This document shows positions 9,125 to 20,227 of a stretch of DNA of 64,000 nucleotides, one piece after another. The translations under genes and the position numbers were made by a program. Below the pieces are notes generated by a model. It saw only the letters and a program-made list of their open reading frames with translations, ran no database searches and was not told where the DNA came from. Within the stretch, counting starts at the first letter, position 1. Every line of letters begins with the position of its first letter. The stretch is taken from the NCBI GenBank assembly GCA_946480445.1, contig CAMLJN010000014.1, positions 35,853-99,852 on the forward strand, in the 5' to 3' direction. This DNA is from an uncultured Buttiauxella sp. (GTDB taxonomy: Bacteria; Pseudomonadota; Gammaproteobacteria; Enterobacterales; Enterobacteriaceae).

Positions 9125-10117
9125 ATGCCAGAACGTAAAGATAACCTGATTGGCGAGGCAAACAGCTTTATCGAAGTGTTAGAGCAGGTTTCCCGCCTGG
9201 CACCGCTGGAAAAACCCGTTCTTGTCATCGGTGAGAGAGGAACAGGCAAGGAGCTGATTGCCAACCGCCTGCATTTTTTGTCCCGACGCTGGCAGGGACC
9301 ATTTATCTCCCTTAACTGCGCCGCCCTTAACGATAATCTGCTGGATTCGGAGCTGTTCGGACATGAAGCGGGTGCCTTTACGGGCGCGCAGAAGCGCCAT
9401 CCGGGCCGGTTTGAACGCGCCGACGGCGGAACCTTGTTTCTTGACGAGCTGGCCACCGCGCCGATGATGGTGCAGGAAAAACTGCTGCGCGTGGTGGAAT
9501 ACGGCGAGCTGGAACGCGTTGGCGGCAGCCAGCCTTTGCAGGTCAATGTGCGGTTGGTTTGCGCCACCAATGCCGATTTACCCAAGCTTGCCGAGGAAGG
9601 CAAATTCCGCGCTGACCTGTTGGATCGCCTGGCCTTCGATGTGGTCAACCTCCCTCCTCTTCGCGAACGGCAGCCCGACATCATGCTAATGGCCGAACAT
9701 TTTGCAATCCAGATGTGCCGTGAATTGCAGCTCCCGCTTTTCCCGGGCTTCACGCCGCAGGCGCAGCAAACCCTGCTTAACTATGGTTGGCCCGGTAATA
9801 TTCGTGAGCTGAAAAATGTGGTCGAACGCTCTGTTTATCGGCATGGCACAAGCGATGAGCCGGTTGACGACGTCATCGTCGATCCTTTTGCTCGCCGTGA
9901 ACACATAACGGGACCATACGAAGCGGCTGAAGGCGACGCGCTGCCTGCGCTGCCTGTCGATCTGCGTCAGTGGCAAAACGAGACAGAAAAACGCCTTCTT
10001 GAAAATAGCCTTCAGCAGGCGAATCAAAATCAGCGCCGCGCAGCCGATCTCCTGGGGCTAACCTATCACCAGCTGCGCGCCATGATGAAAAAACATCAGG
10101 TTCACCCGGCGGACTAG
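9125..10117 (+). CDS. pspF: PspF, sigma-54 enhancer-binding activator of the psp operon
   Basis: A 330-residue activator consisting of an AAA+ domain directly followed by a DNA-binding domain, without an N-terminal receiver. From the start used here, Walker A GERGTGKE is at residues 36-43, the sigma-54-contacting loop GAFTGA at 83-88, and Walker B is in GTLFLDELA. The C-terminal Fis-like helix-turn-helix is in NQRRAADLLGLTYHQLRAM. It is held inactive by PspA. An ATG at 9110 is also in frame, but the one at 9125 aligns with E. coli. Neither has a strong ribosome binding site, in keeping with low constitutive expression. It is divergent from pspA. Confidence 0.95.
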   Translation: MPERKDNLIGEANSFIEVLEQVSRLAPLEKPVLVIGERGTGKELIANRLHFLSRRWQGPFISLNCAALNDNLLDSELFGHEAGAFTGAQKRHPGRFERADGGTLFLDELATAPMMVQEKLLRVVEYGELERVGGSQPLQVNVRLVCATNADLPKLAEEGKFRADLLDRLAFDVVNLPPLRERQPDIMLMAEHFAIQMCRELQLPLFPGFTPQAQQTLLNYGWPGNIRELKNVVERSVYRHGTSDEPVDDVIVDPFARREHITGPYEAAEGDALPALPVDLRQWQNETEKRLLENSLQQANQNQRRAADLLGLTYHQLRAMMKKHQVHPAD

Positions 10118-10238
10118 CCAAAGTACGCCGCTTTTATCGCCACTCTGGACAGAAAACTACCGATCGCCACCACTTATTTTGGGCAGAAGGCCAGAGTGCG
10201 ATACACTTTGGCTATCACCTTCGAAAACTCAAAAACTT

Positions 10239-11879
10239 ATGCGCGGAATTATCCCCTGCCTCTTACTCAGTCTGAGCTGTCTCGGCAGCGTAGCCTTCGC
10301 CGCTGCGCCAGACCAGAAGCCCGACGACATCCGCAAAAGTGGATTCGTTTATTGTGTTAACGGCCAGGTCAACACTTTCAACCCGCAGATGGCGAGCAGC
10401 GGGCTGACCGTCGACACGATTGCCGCCCAGCTTTATGACCGTCTGCTTGACGTCGATCCTTATACCTATCGTCTGGTGCCTGAGCTGGCACAAAGCTGGG
10501 AAGTGCTGGATAACGGCGCGACTTATCGCTTCCACCTGCGCCCCAACGTGCCGTTCCAGACAACGCCCTGGTTTAAGCCGACGCGGACATTGAACGCCGA
10601 TGATGTGGTGTTCAGCTTCCAGCGGATCTTTGACCGCGACCACCCGTGGCATAACATCAACGGCGGGAACTATCCTTATTTCGACAGCCTCCAGTTCCCT
10701 GATTCCGTAAAAAGCGTTCGCAAGCTCGATAACAACACCGTTGAATTCCGGCTTGAAAAACCCGACGCCTCCTTCCTGTGGCATATGGCGACGCATTACG
10801 CATCCGTTATGTCGGCAGAATATGCGGCAAACCTCGCAAAAATTGATCGTCAGGAGCTGATTGACCGCCAGCCGGTTGGCACCGGTCCCTTCCAGCTCAG
10901 CGAATACCGCTCGGGACAGTATATCCGTCTGGCTCGCCACCCTAAATTCTGGCGCGGCGTGCCGTTAATGCCGCAGGTGGTGCTGGATTTGGGATCCGGC
11001 GGCACGGGGCGATTGTCCAAGCTGCTTACCGGTGAGTGCGACGTGCTGGCCTACCCGGCAGCAAGCCAGCTAACTATTTTGCGTGATGACCCGCGCCTGC
11101 GTCTGACGCTGCGCCCGGGCATGAACATCGCTTATCTGGCCTTTAACACCAATAAAGCGCCGATGAATAACCCGGAAGTACGGCACGCGCTGGCGCTGGC
11201 CATTAATAACCAGCGTTTAATGCAGTCCATCTATTACGGCACCGCGGAAACGGCCGCGTCGATTTTGCCGCGCGCTTCATGGGGATACGACAGCGATTCA
11301 AAAATCACAGAATACAACCCGGCAAAAGCACGACAGCGCCTTAAAGATCTTGGCATCAGCAATCTGGAGCTGCGCCTGTGGGTGCCCACCAGCTCGCAGG
11401 CCTGGAATCCAAGCCCGCTGAAAACTGCCGAGTTGATTCAGGCCGACATGGCGCAAATTGGCGTGAAGGTGATCATCGTGCCCGTGGAAGGCCGTTTCCA
11501 GGAGGCCCGCCTGATGGACATGAATCATGATCTGACGCTTGCCGGTTGGGCAACGGACAGTAACGACCCGGACAGCTTCTTCCGCCCGATGCTAAGCTGT
11601 GCGGCAATTCGCTCGCAAACCAACTATGCTCGCTGGTGTGATCCTGCTTTCGATAGCGTGCTGCAAAAGGCCCTCGCTTCGCAGCAGCTGGCATCGCGCA
11701 TCGAAGCCTATAACGAAGCCCAGGATATTCTTGCCCGTGAGCTGCCCGTATTGCCGCTGGCCTCTTCCTTACGTTTGCAGGCCTATCGCTATGATATTAA
11801 AGGGCTGGTGCTCAGCCCGTTTGGCAACGCATCTTTTGCCGGGGTTTCCCGTGACGACGTAGAGGTGAAAAAACCATGA
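10239..11879 (+). CDS. sapA: SapA, periplasmic binding protein of the Sap transporter
   Basis: A 546-residue solute-binding protein (SBP family 5) with a signal peptide ending near SVAFA-A. Blocks such as [35 protein letters not shown] and [14 protein letters not shown] match SapA closely. It is linked to antimicrobial-peptide resistance in Salmonella and Haemophilus; in E. coli sapBCDF has been tied to putrescine export. A longer frame opens upstream at a TTG near 10179, but only the ATG at 10239 gives a signal peptide at the N-terminus. It overlaps sapB by four bases. Confidence 0.95.
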   Translation: MRGIIPCLLLSLSCLGSVAFAAAPDQKPDDIRKSGFVYCVNGQVNTFNPQMASSGLTVDTIAAQLYDRLLDVDPYTYRLVPELAQSWEVLDNGATYRFHLRPNVPFQTTPWFKPTRTLNADDVVFSFQRIFDRDHPWHNINGGNYPYFDSLQFPDSVKSVRKLDNNTVEFRLEKPDASFLWHMATHYASVMSAEYAANLAKIDRQELIDRQPVGTGPFQLSEYRSGQYIRLARHPKFWRGVPLMPQVVLDLGSGGTGRLSKLLTGECDVLAYPAASQLTILRDDPRLRLTLRPGMNIAYLAFNTNKAPMNNPEVRHALALAINNQRLMQSIYYGTAETAASILPRASWGYDSDSKITEYNPAKARQRLKDLGISNLELRLWVPTSSQAWNPSPLKTAELIQADMAQIGVKVIIVPVEGRFQEARLMDMNHDLTLAGWATDSNDPDSFFRPMLSCAAIRSQTNYARWCDPAFDSVLQKALASQQLASRIEAYNEAQDILARELPVLPLASSLRLQAYRYDIKGLVLSPFGNASFAGVSRDDVEVKKP

Positions 11880-12841
11880 TCATCTTTACCCTGCGGCGTC
11901 TGCTGCTGCTGCTCATCACCCTGCTCTTTCTGGCGATAGTGGGCTTTAGCCTCAACTACTTTACGCCGCACGCGCCGCTACAGGGGGCATCATTGTGGAA
12001 CGCCTGGGTGTTCTGGTTTGAAAGCCTGCTGCACTGGGATTTTGGCGTATCCAGCATCAACGGCCAGTCGATCAACGAGCAGCTGCGCGTCGTTTTCCCG
12101 GCCACCATGGAGCTTTGTCTGCTCGCTTTTGGCCTCGCGCTGCTGATTGGCATTCCCGTGGGGATGCTTGCCGGCATCACCCGCAATAAATGGCAGGACA
12201 AAATTATCAGCGCCCTCGCGCTGGCAGGATTTTCGATTCCCGTTTTCTGGTTCGCCCTGCTCCTGACGCTCTTTTTCTCCCTCACCCTCGGCTGGTTCCC
12301 GGTTTCGGGGCGCTTCGATTTGCTCTATGAAGTGAAATCCGTTACCGGTTTTGCGCTGGTTGACGCCTGGCTTTCCGACTCGCCTTACCGCGAGGAAATG
12401 ATCGTCAGCGCCGTTCGACACATCGTGCTGCCGGTCATTACGCTTGCCGTGGCCCCGACAACGGAAGTCATCCGTTTAATGCGCCTGAGTACAAGCGAAG
12501 TCTATGACCAGAACTATATTAAAGCGGCGGCCACCCGAGGCCTGTCCCGGCTGACTATTTTGTATCGCCATGTGCTGCACAATGCTTTGCCGCCCGTGAT
12601 TCCACGTCTTGGACTGCAGTTTTCAACCATGCTCACGCTCGCAATGATCACGGAAGTGGTCTTTAGCTGGCCCGGGCTTGGGCGCTGGCTGATCAATGCT
12701 ATTCGCCAGCAGGACTACGCGGCGATCTCCGCAGGCGTCATGGTGATAGGCTCGCTGGTGATCATTGTTAACGTGATTTCCGATATTTTGGGTGCTATGG
12801 CTAACCCGTTAAAACATAAGGAATGGTATGCCCTACGATAG
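11876..12841 (+). CDS. sapB: SapB, ABC transporter inner-membrane permease
   Basis: A 321-residue permease of the dipeptide/oligopeptide (OppB-like) family with about six hydrophobic segments. The first is [20 protein letters not shown]. The EAA-type loop that contacts the ATPase is in [16 protein letters not shown] followed by [10 protein letters not shown]. It pairs with SapC to form the membrane channel. It overlaps sapA by 4 bases and sapC by 14 bases, showing tight coupling. Confidence 0.95.
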   Translation: MIIFTLRRLLLLLITLLFLAIVGFSLNYFTPHAPLQGASLWNAWVFWFESLLHWDFGVSSINGQSINEQLRVVFPATMELCLLAFGLALLIGIPVGMLAGITRNKWQDKIISALALAGFSIPVFWFALLLTLFFSLTLGWFPVSGRFDLLYEVKSVTGFALVDAWLSDSPYREEMIVSAVRHIVLPVITLAVAPTTEVIRLMRLSTSEVYDQNYIKAAATRGLSRLTILYRHVLHNALPPVIPRLGLQFSTMLTLAMITEVVFSWPGLGRWLINAIRQQDYAAISAGVMVIGSLVIIVNVISDILGAMANPLKHKEWYALR

Positions 12842-13718
12842 CGTCTACCAGGAAAAACGGCCGCCGAGCACGCTGCGTTTAACGTGGCGTAAATTCTACG
12901 GCGATACAACGGCGATGATCGGCCTGTACGGCTGCGGTCTGCTCATTCTGCTGTGCGTGTTTGGCGGCGCATTTGCCCCCTACGGCCTGGATCAGCAATT
13001 CCTGGGCTACCAGCTCCTGCCGCCGTCGTGGTCACGCTATGGCGAAGTTTCATTCTTCCTTGGCACGGACGATTTAGGCCGTGACCTGTTGAGCCGCCTG
13101 TTAAGCGGCGCGGCCCCCACCGTGGGGGGCGCTTTTGTCGTCACGCTTCTGGCAACGCTCTTTGGCGTAGTGCTGGGTGTAATCGCTGGCTCAACACACG
13201 GCCTGCGCTCCGCCGTGCTTAACCATATCCTCGATACCTTGCTTTCCATTCCGTCCCTGCTGCTGGCGATTATCGTGGTCGCGTTTGCCGGTCCCCATCT
13301 GACGCATGCTATGTTCGCCGTCTGGCTCGCCCTGCTGCCGCGTATGGTGCGCTCGGTTTACAGCGCTGTGCATGACGAGCTGGAAAAAGATTATGTCGTG
13401 GCAGCCCGTCTGGACGGGGCGTCCACGCTGAATATTTTATGGTTCGCCGTTATGCCCAATACCGCCTCGACTCTGGTGACCGAAATCACCCGGGCGCTGT
13501 CGATGGCTATTCTGGACATAGCCGCACTTGGTTTTCTGGATCTCGGTGCCCAGCTGCCCTCCCCGGAATGGGGAGCGATGCTGGGCGACGCGCTGGAGCT
13601 GATTTATGTTGCACCCTGGACCGTGATGCTGCCCGGCGCGGCAATTATGATCAGCGTCCTGCTGGTCAATCTGCTGGGCGATGGCCTGCGCCGTGCGATT
13701 AACGCGGGAGTGCAATAA
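12828..13718 (+). CDS. sapC: SapC, ABC transporter inner-membrane permease
   Basis: A 296-residue permease of the OppC type. It has a cytoplasmic N-terminus of about 35 residues, a first membrane segment ([20 protein letters not shown]), the [15 protein letters not shown] motif shared by OppC-like subunits, and an EAA loop in [18 protein letters not shown]. It forms a heterodimer with SapB. It shares one base with sapD (TAATG). Confidence 0.95.
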   Translation: MPYDSVYQEKRPPSTLRLTWRKFYGDTTAMIGLYGCGLLILLCVFGGAFAPYGLDQQFLGYQLLPPSWSRYGEVSFFLGTDDLGRDLLSRLLSGAAPTVGGAFVVTLLATLFGVVLGVIAGSTHGLRSAVLNHILDTLLSIPSLLLAIIVVAFAGPHLTHAMFAVWLALLPRMVRSVYSAVHDELEKDYVVAARLDGASTLNILWFAVMPNTASTLVTEITRALSMAILDIAALGFLDLGAQLPSPEWGAMLGDALELIYVAPWTVMLPGAAIMISVLLVNLLGDGLRRAINAGVQ

Positions 13719-14710
13719 TGCCGTTACTTGATATCCGTAACCTGACCATTGAATTTATGACCTCGGAAGGCTGGGTAAAAGCGGTCGACCGCGTCAGCAT
13801 GACGCTTAACGAAGGTGAAATTCGCGGTCTGGTGGGTGAATCCGGCTCGGGCAAAAGCCTTATCGCCAAAGCAATCTGCGGCGTGACCAAAGATAACTGG
13901 CGCGTTACCGCAGACCGTATGCGCTTCGACGACATCGACCTGCTGCGTCTGACCCCTCGCCAGCGCCGCCGTCTGGTAGGCCATAACGTCTCGATGATTT
14001 TTCAGGAGCCGCAGTCCTGTCTCGATCCGTCGGAACGCGTGGGCCGTCAGCTTACGCAGAACATCCCGGGCTGGACCTATAAAGGACGCTGGTGGAAGCG
14101 CTTTGGCTGGCGTAAACGTCGCGCCATCGAACTGCTGCACCGTGTGGGGATCAAGGATCATAAAGACGCCATGCGCAGCTATCCGTATGAGTTAACGGAC
14201 GGTGAATGCCAGAAGGTGATGATTGCCATCGCGCTGGCAAACCAGCCGCGCCTGCTGATAGCGGATGAGCCGACCAACGCCATGGAGCCAACCACCCAGT
14301 CGCAAATCTTTAAGCTGCTCAACCGGCTTAATCAGTACAACAACACCACCATTTTGCTGATCAGCCACGATCTGCAAATGCTCAGCAAATGGGCAGACAA
14401 AATCAACGTCATGTACTGCGGACAGACGGTGGAGAGCGCGACCAGCGAAGAACTTATTGCCACCCCGCACCACCCCTATACTCAGGCTCTGATCCGCGCC
14501 ATTCCCGACTTTGGCAGCCCGATGCCGCACAAAAGCCGCCTGAATACCCTGCCGGGTGCTATTCCGCTGCTGGAACATTTGCCGATTGGCTGCCGCCTGG
14601 GGCCACGCTGCCCTTATGCGCAGCGCAAATGCATTGAAACGCCGCGTCTGAGCGGGGCGAAAACACATTTGTATGCCTGTCATTTCCCGCTGAATATGGA
14701 GAGTCAGTAA
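13718..14710 (+). CDS. sapD: SapD, ABC transporter ATP-binding subunit
   Basis: A 330-residue ATPase of the OppD type. Walker A is GESGSGKS at residues 40-47, and Walker B is in [13 protein letters not shown] with the H-loop in LLISHDLQ. The ABC signature is degenerate ([10 protein letters not shown] instead of LSGGQ), as is usual for SapD. The C-terminal oligopeptide-transporter extension contains the cysteine-rich segment [14 protein letters not shown], which resembles the Fe-S-binding tail of peptide ABC ATPases. SapD has also been implicated in supporting Trk potassium uptake in E. coli. Confidence 0.95.
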   Translation: MPLLDIRNLTIEFMTSEGWVKAVDRVSMTLNEGEIRGLVGESGSGKSLIAKAICGVTKDNWRVTADRMRFDDIDLLRLTPRQRRRLVGHNVSMIFQEPQSCLDPSERVGRQLTQNIPGWTYKGRWWKRFGWRKRRAIELLHRVGIKDHKDAMRSYPYELTDGECQKVMIAIALANQPRLLIADEPTNAMEPTTQSQIFKLLNRLNQYNNTTILLISHDLQMLSKWADKINVMYCGQTVESATSEELIATPHHPYTQALIRAIPDFGSPMPHKSRLNTLPGAIPLLEHLPIGCRLGPRCPYAQRKCIETPRLSGAKTHLYACHFPLNMESQ

Positions 14711-15516
14711 TGGCCGAAACGTTGCTGGAAGTCCGTAATTTAAGTAAGACATTCCGCTACCGTACCGGGCTGTTTCGCCGTCAGCACGTCGAAGCCGTGA
14801 AGCCGCTAAGCTTTACCCTGCGCGAGAAACAAACGCTGGCAATCATCGGTGAGAACGGCTCGGGTAAATCGACGCTTGCCAAAATGCTTGCCGGGATGAT
14901 TGAGCCCACCAGCGGGGAAATCGCCATTGATGACCATCCGCTGCACTTCGGGGACTACTCATACCGCAGCCAGCGGATCCGTATGATCTTCCAGGACCCG
15001 AGCACCTCGCTCAACCCTCGCCAGCGTATCTCGCAGATCCTTGATTTCCCTCTGCGCCTGAACACTGACCTGGAGCCGGAAGCGCGTCACAAAAGGATCG
15101 TCGAAACGCTGCGCCTGGTGGGTCTGCTGCCCGATCACGCCAGCTACTATCCTCATATGCTGGCCCCGGGTCAGAAGCAGCGTCTGGGCCTCGCTCGTGC
15201 GCTGATTTTACGCCCGCAGGTTATCATTGCCGATGAGGCGCTCGCCTCTCTGGATATGTCTATGCGCTCACAGCTCATTAACCTGATGCTGGAATTGCAG
15301 GACAAACAGGGTATCGCCTATATCTATGTCACCCAGCATATCGGCATGATGAAGCACATCAGCGACCAGGTGATGGTGATGCATCAGGGCGAAGTGGTCG
15401 AGCGCGGCAGCACCGCCGATGTGCTTGCCTCGCCGCTGCATGAACTGACCAAACGTCTGATTGCCAGCCATTTTGGTGAAGCGCTGACGGCGGACGCGTG
15501 GCGAAAAGACCGTTAG
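14710..15516 (+). CDS. sapF: SapF, ABC transporter ATP-binding subunit
   Basis: A 268-residue ATPase, last gene of the sap operon. Walker A GENGSGKST is at residues 47-55, the Q-loop is in IFQDPSTSLNP, the signature is the atypical LAPGQKQR and Walker B is VIIADEALASLD. It pairs with SapD. It starts inside the sapD stop (TAATG). No strong terminator is visible before the fabI promoter region. Confidence 0.95.
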   Translation: MAETLLEVRNLSKTFRYRTGLFRRQHVEAVKPLSFTLREKQTLAIIGENGSGKSTLAKMLAGMIEPTSGEIAIDDHPLHFGDYSYRSQRIRMIFQDPSTSLNPRQRISQILDFPLRLNTDLEPEARHKRIVETLRLVGLLPDHASYYPHMLAPGQKQRLGLARALILRPQVIIADEALASLDMSMRSQLINLMLELQDKQGIAYIYVTQHIGMMKHISDQVMVMHQGEVVERGSTADVLASPLHELTKRLIASHFGEALTADAWRKDR

Positions 15517-15573
15517 CACAGGCACGACCTCTGGCGAGGCGATAACCAGTCGGGCTACGGCTGGAAAAATAAC

Positions 15574-15604
15574 GTGACACAACCAGGCGTCAGTGGGATA
15601 TAAT
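15574..15604 (+). promoter_or_regulatory. Likely sigma-70 promoter of fabI
   Basis: A perfect -10 box TATAAT lies at 15599-15604. The best -35 candidate is GTGACA at 15574-15579 (five of six matches), with a rather long 19-base spacer. It lies about 90 bases before the fabI start codon. The -10 is convincing; the -35 is less sure. Confidence 0.55.
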
Positions 15605-15695
15605 TTCACTTTCGTGTTGAAAAATTGTGACTTTTCATTACTAACCTGATGATTTATAAGTCATAAATAAGCAGAAACTATAAGGATTCAAAGCT

Positions 15696-16487
15696 ATGGG
15701 TTTTCTTACCGGTAAACGCATTCTGATCACAGGCGTCGCCAGCAAACTTTCCATCGCCTACGGTATCGCGCAGGCGATGCACCGCGAAGGCGCTGAACTG
15801 GCTTTTACCTACCAGAATGAAAAACTGAAAGGCCGTGTGGAAGGTTTTGCTGCCGAGCTGGGTTCAAATATCGTGCTGCCTTGCGACGTAGCTGAAGACG
15901 AAAGCATCGACGCGCTGTTTACCGAACTGGCGAAAAGCTGGCCGAAGTTTGACGGTTTCGTTCACTCCATCGGTTTTGCGCCGGGCGATCAGCTTGATGG
16001 CGACTACGTGAATGCCGTTACCCGTGAAGGCTTTAAAATCGCGCACGACATCAGCGCTTATAGCTTCGTTGCGATGGCTAAAGTTTGCCGCAAAATGCTG
16101 AACCCGGGTTCTGCGCTGCTTACCCTGTCCTACCTGGGCGCCGAGCGTGCTATCCCTAACTACAACGTAATGGGTCTGGCTAAAGCGTCTCTGGAAGCTA
16201 ACGTACGTTACATGGCAAATGCCATGGGTCCTGAAGGTGTGCGTGTTAACGCCATCTCCGCAGGTCCAATCCGTACTCTGGCGGCAAGCGGCATTAAAGA
16301 TTTCCGTAAAATGCTGGCACACTGCGAAGCGGTTACCCCGATTCGTCGTACCGTAACCATCGAAGACGTGGGTAACTCCGCGGCCTTCCTGTGCTCCGAC
16401 CTGTCTGGCGGTATCTCCGGTGAAGTTGTTCACGTTGACGGCGGCTTTAGCATCGCTGCGATGAACGAGCTGGAACTGAAAGACTAA
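15696..16487 (+). CDS. fabI: Enoyl-[acyl-carrier-protein] reductase (NADH) FabI
   Basis: A 263-residue enzyme that catalyses the last reduction of each fatty-acid elongation cycle in the cytoplasm. It is a Rossmann-fold short-chain reductase with the FabI-type nucleotide motif [16 protein letters not shown]. The catalytic pair Tyr156 and Lys163 lies in [22 protein letters not shown] carries Gly93, the position where triclosan-resistance changes occur, in its wild-type form. FabI also supplies the acyl chains that RpfF, encoded nearby, turns into signal molecules. Ribosome binding site AAGGA precedes the start. Confidence 0.97.
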   Translation: MGFLTGKRILITGVASKLSIAYGIAQAMHREGAELAFTYQNEKLKGRVEGFAAELGSNIVLPCDVAEDESIDALFTELAKSWPKFDGFVHSIGFAPGDQLDGDYVNAVTREGFKIAHDISAYSFVAMAKVCRKMLNPGSALLTLSYLGAERAIPNYNVMGLAKASLEANVRYMANAMGPEGVRVNAISAGPIRTLAASGIKDFRKMLAHCEAVTPIRRTVTIEDVGNSAAFLCSDLSGGISGEVVHVDGGFSIAAMNELELKD

Positions 16488-16498
16488 GTCTGCTCGCC

Positions 16499-16523
16499 AC
16501 GGGGTGGGTTTCGCCTGCCCCGT
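16499..16523 (+). terminator. Terminator after fabI
   Basis: An inverted repeat ACGGGG (16499-16504) / CCCCGT (16518-16523) enclosing a short loop begins 11 bases after the fabI stop and is followed by a T-containing stretch. It fits a rho-independent terminator with an imperfect tail. Confidence 0.6.
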
Positions 16524-16680
16524 TAACCCTCTGTTTTACCTCCCCATATAGCATTCTGATATTTATTATCACCGATCATTCTTTTGTCACCTCCCGCGCT
16601 TGCGCCAGGATAAAGCAGCGAATCAGGCCTTTTTCACAGTTGATTAATGGGTCTGTTAACTCTTTGACCAAGGAACGACC

Positions 16681-17838
16681 ATGGAACAACGCCACTTTTC
16701 CGGCAAAAGTCACTGGTATCACGAAACCCAATCCAGTCTGTGCCCGGCGGATGTACTGCCGTTAGTTCCCGAAGCTGCGTATGCAGACCGCTTTATCCTC
16801 GATCTCACGTTAAGCCCGGAACAACTTGCCGAAGAACACTCGTGGATATCCGCTGCCCGCGAAGCCAGTGAAACCCTGCTGCCGGACAACGTGACGGTCA
16901 CGCGATTGCATACCCTGAGCAGCTACGATCGCCTGAGCACCGCGCTCACGGTCGCCCAGGTCTATGGCGTACAAAGACTCTGTAATCATTACGCCGCGCG
17001 CCTGGCCCCCCAGCCCGGGCCTGATTCTTCACGGGAGAGCAATCGCCGTCTGACGCAGATCACTCAGTACGCCCGCCAGCTGGCCAGCCAGCCAACGTTG
17101 ATTGATAGCGCTGCACGCAGCCAGCTCGATGAGGTGGGCCTTTCGGTGAACGATATAATTAGCTTTAATCAGCTGATTGGCTTTGTCGGCTTCCAGGCCC
17201 GCGCCATTGCCGTCTGGCAGGCATTACAGGCTTTGCCCGTACGCTGGCTGCCCGGGCTGGACACGCTCCAGGACGCACCGGCTGCGCTCTTTAACGGCGA
17301 AGGCAGCCAATGGGTGGCCGATCTTCCGCCGCTGGAGCTTCGCTACGCCCGGGCCGAACAGCTGGAAGTGCTAAGCCTCAGCCAACCACTGCGCCCCCTG
17401 CTCGGCATGGGATGGCTGCTGGCGCACGACGCGCCGGCGCTTGCCGCCTTAAACCAGCTCATTCGCCTGCTGTGGCAACCCGCACCGACCCACTCGGACG
17501 ATCAAACCCTGGTCATGCTGCTTTCGGCCAGAATCAACGGTAGCCCGTCCTGCTTTGCCGAGGCCGCCCAGCTTTGGGGCGGCGATAAAAGCCTGCCTGA
17601 CGCCTTGCGCAACGGTGAACGAGCGTTGCTGGCGTGGAGCCATAATCATCCGCGGGAGCGCGCCATTATCCAGGCCGTTCAACTGTTGACCCGCGCTCCC
17701 GACAGATTCAGTGCCGCCCACCTTCAACCCTTATACGAGCAGGGCTATAGCCCTTCTCAGGCCCTGCGACTGCTGGTCAGCTCCGGCCTGTTTGGCTGGC
17801 TCAACCGCCTGAAGCTGGGCCTGGGTGGCCAGGCCTGA
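16681..17838 (+). CDS. yciW: YciW, carboxymuconolactone-decarboxylase/peroxidase-like protein
   Basis: A 385-residue protein matching E. coli YciW, which lies in the same place between fabI and rnb. The N-terminus (HFSGKSHWYHETQSS) and the central block YGVQRLCNHYAARLAP with PGPDSSRESNRRL are conserved. The family is related to AhpD/CMD-type alkylhydroperoxidases, but no CxxC redox motif is obvious here, so enzymatic activity is uncertain. E. coli yciW is reported in the CysB/cysteine-stress regulon. The start at 16681 follows an AAGGA ribosome binding site. Confidence 0.85.
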   Translation: MEQRHFSGKSHWYHETQSSLCPADVLPLVPEAAYADRFILDLTLSPEQLAEEHSWISAAREASETLLPDNVTVTRLHTLSSYDRLSTALTVAQVYGVQRLCNHYAARLAPQPGPDSSRESNRRLTQITQYARQLASQPTLIDSAARSQLDEVGLSVNDIISFNQLIGFVGFQARAIAVWQALQALPVRWLPGLDTLQDAPAALFNGEGSQWVADLPPLELRYARAEQLEVLSLSQPLRPLLGMGWLLAHDAPALAALNQLIRLLWQPAPTHSDDQTLVMLLSARINGSPSCFAEAAQLWGGDKSLPDALRNGERALLAWSHNHPRERAIIQAVQLLTRAPDRFSAAHLQPLYEQGYSPSQALRLLVSSGLFGWLNRLKLGLGGQA

Positions 17839-17939
17839 GCGCTGCATTCCACAAGCTTTCATGGCAAACAGCGCTTGCCGCAAAGGGCGTATTCGCGTAA
17901 AACTGTCAGCCGCTCTTATGGCCACGAAAACTAAACGAT

Positions 17940-19874
17940 ATGTTTCAGGATAACCCGCTGCTCGCGCAGCTTAAACAGCAATTGCATTCCCAGACTCCTC
18001 GCGCCGAAGGCGTGGTAAAAGGGACAGAAAAAGGCTTTGGCTTCCTCGAAGTTGACGCGCAAAAAAGCTACTTCATTCCGCCCCCGCAGATGAAAAAAGT
18101 GATGCACGGCGACCGCATCAGTGCCGTGATCCATACGGACAAAGACCGGGAAACCGCTGAGCCTGAAGCGCTTATCGAACCCTTCCTCAGCCGCTTTGTC
18201 GGCCGCGTGCAGAAGAAAGACGACCGTCTGTCTATCGTGCCGGACCACCCTCTGTTAAGAGATGCCATTCCGTGCCGCGCCGATCGCAACGTGTCCCACG
18301 ATTTCCAGAACGGTGACTGGGCGGTGGCAGAAATGAAGCGCCACCCGCTGAAAGGCGACCGCGGCTTCTATGCTGAACTCACGCAGTACATTACCTTTGG
18401 TGACGACCATCTCGCCCCGTGGTGGGTGACACTGTCACGGCACAATCTGGAGCGTGAAGCCCCGGACGGCGTGGCAACCGAGATGCTCGACGATGGCCTG
18501 GTGCGTGAAGATTTAACCGCCCTGCACTTCGTGACCATCGACAGCGCCAGCACCGAAGATATGGATGATGCCCTGTTCGTGGAAGAACTGGCCGACGGCA
18601 AATTGCAGCTGACCGTGGCGATTGCCGACCCAACCGCCTGGATTGCCGAAGGCAGCAAACTCGACAACATCGCCAAAGTTCGTGCGTTCACCAATTACCT
18701 GCCGGGCTTTAATATCCCGATGCTGCCACGCGAGCTGTCAGATGACCTGTGCTCCCTGCGAGCTAACGTCACACGCCCGGTCATTGCCTGCCGCATGCTT
18801 ATCGAAAGCGACGGCGCGATTGGCAGCGACATCCATTTCTTCGCCGCGACAATCGAATCTAAAGCCAAACTGGTTTATGACGAAGTCTCTGACTGGCTGG
18901 AAGAAAAAGGTGAATGGCAGCCGCAAAGTGAAGCGATTGCGCAGCAAATTCGCCTGCTGCAACGCATCTGTTTAAGCCGCAGTGAATGGCGTCACACGCA
19001 CGCGCTGGTCTTTAAAGATCGCCCTGATTACCGCTTCGTACTGGGTGAGAAAGGCGAAGTGCTGGATATTGTTTCCGAGCCACGCCGCATTGCCAACCGT
19101 ATCGTTGAAGAAGCCATGATTGCCGCGAACGTCTGCGCAGCCCTCGTTCTGCGTGAAAAACTCGGCTTCGGTATCTACAACGTACATACCGGTTTTGATC
19201 CGGCGAATACCGAGCAGCTGGCAACCATGCTTGCAGGCCACGGCCTGACCGTGGATGCGCAGGAAGTTCTGACCCTCGACGGCTTCTGCAAGTTACGCCG
19301 CGAGCTTGATGCGCAGCCAACGGGCTTCCTGGACAGCCGTATTCGTCGCTACCAGTCGTTTGCGGAGATCAGCACTGAGCCAGGCCCGCACTTCGGCCTG
19401 GGTCTTGAAGCCTACGCAACCTGGACCTCCCCGATTCGTAAATACGGCGATATGGTTAACCACCGTCTGCTAAAAGCGATCATTAAGGGTGAATCTGCCC
19501 CGCGTCCTCAGGACGAGATCACCGTACAGATGGCCGAGCGCCGCCGCCTGAACCGCATGGCCGAACGCGATGTCGGTGACTGGCTGTACGCCCGCTTCCT
19601 GAACGATAAAGTCGGGACCGATACCCGCTTTGCGGCAGAAATCATTGATGTCAGCCGCGGCGGTATGCGTGTCCGTCTGGTAGAAAATGGTGCAGTTGCG
19701 TTTATTCCTGCCCCGTTCATTCATGCCGTGCGCGATGAACTGGTTTGCAGCCAGGAGAGTGGCTCAGTGCAAATCAAAGGCGAAGTGGTTTACAAAGTGA
19801 CGGACGTTATTGATGTGACTATCGCCGAAGTTCGCATGGAAACACGCAGCGTAATCGCCCGTCCGGCCGCGTAG
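17940..19874 (+). CDS. rnb: Exoribonuclease II (RNase II)
   Basis: A 644-residue 3'-to-5' exoribonuclease, the same length as E. coli RNase II. It has N-terminal cold-shock domains ([18 protein letters not shown]), the RNB catalytic domain with the metal-binding aspartates in [13 protein letters not shown], and a C-terminal S1 domain ending at about residue 640. It degrades unstructured mRNA and trims poly(A) tails. It is followed by a strong terminator. The gene order yciW-rnb-pdeR is that of E. coli. Confidence 0.97.
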   Translation: MFQDNPLLAQLKQQLHSQTPRAEGVVKGTEKGFGFLEVDAQKSYFIPPPQMKKVMHGDRISAVIHTDKDRETAEPEALIEPFLSRFVGRVQKKDDRLSIVPDHPLLRDAIPCRADRNVSHDFQNGDWAVAEMKRHPLKGDRGFYAELTQYITFGDDHLAPWWVTLSRHNLEREAPDGVATEMLDDGLVREDLTALHFVTIDSASTEDMDDALFVEELADGKLQLTVAIADPTAWIAEGSKLDNIAKVRAFTNYLPGFNIPMLPRELSDDLCSLRANVTRPVIACRMLIESDGAIGSDIHFFAATIESKAKLVYDEVSDWLEEKGEWQPQSEAIAQQIRLLQRICLSRSEWRHTHALVFKDRPDYRFVLGEKGEVLDIVSEPRRIANRIVEEAMIAANVCAALVLREKLGFGIYNVHTGFDPANTEQLATMLAGHGLTVDAQEVLTLDGFCKLRRELDAQPTGFLDSRIRRYQSFAEISTEPGPHFGLGLEAYATWTSPIRKYGDMVNHRLLKAIIKGESAPRPQDEITVQMAERRRLNRMAERDVGDWLYARFLNDKVGTDTRFAAEIIDVSRGGMRVRLVENGAVAFIPAPFIHAVRDELVCSQESGSVQIKGEVVYKVTDVIDVTIAEVRMETRSVIARPAA

Positions 19875-19890
19875 TTTCGCCATGCCAGTC

Positions 19891-19924
19891 AAAAAGGCTG
19901 AACAATTGTTCAGCCTTTTTTTAT
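19891..19924 (+). terminator. Strong rho-independent terminator of rnb
   Basis: A 30-base perfect palindrome at 19891-19920 is made of A5-GGCTGAACAA and its complement, so the right arm itself ends in a run of Ts (TTTTTTT). It starts 17 bases after the rnb stop codon. Confidence 0.92.
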
Positions 19925-20227
19925 TACACCGCTTCGGCTTTTCCACCTTTCTGCTTTACCCCGCCGCGCATCTTAATAAAACATCGCCACAGATAATTAA
20001 TTTTGATTATAGTTTCATGAGTAAATCAGTAAGCAATCCGCCAGGTTTTTTGCCTGTTTTCAGCGCCCCATGCGCTGTGGCGAGCAGAAATCGTGCGGAA
20101 TAGTTTCATCTTTCTGACAGTTCACACAGATAAACAGGTTTTAAACGTTGTCGCTTGTTTAACATTGGCTTTATGTTGCTAATATAAATAATAAACTGAC
20201 GCGCTATGCACCGGTTCAGGAGAAACC
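19925..20227. other. rnb-rpfR intergenic region
   Basis: About 300 bases, AT-rich toward the right end (20100-20210), presumably carrying the rpfR promoter. No protein-coding frame with similarity was recognised. The ribosome binding site of rpfR (CAGGAGAAACC) closes the region. Confidence 0.4.

Noticed and set aside
8250..9149. A 299-codon open frame on the plus strand
   Set aside because: It runs opposite pspA and through the pspA-pspF promoter region. Its phenylalanine-rich translation is the typical mirror of a Glu/Lys-rich coiled coil.
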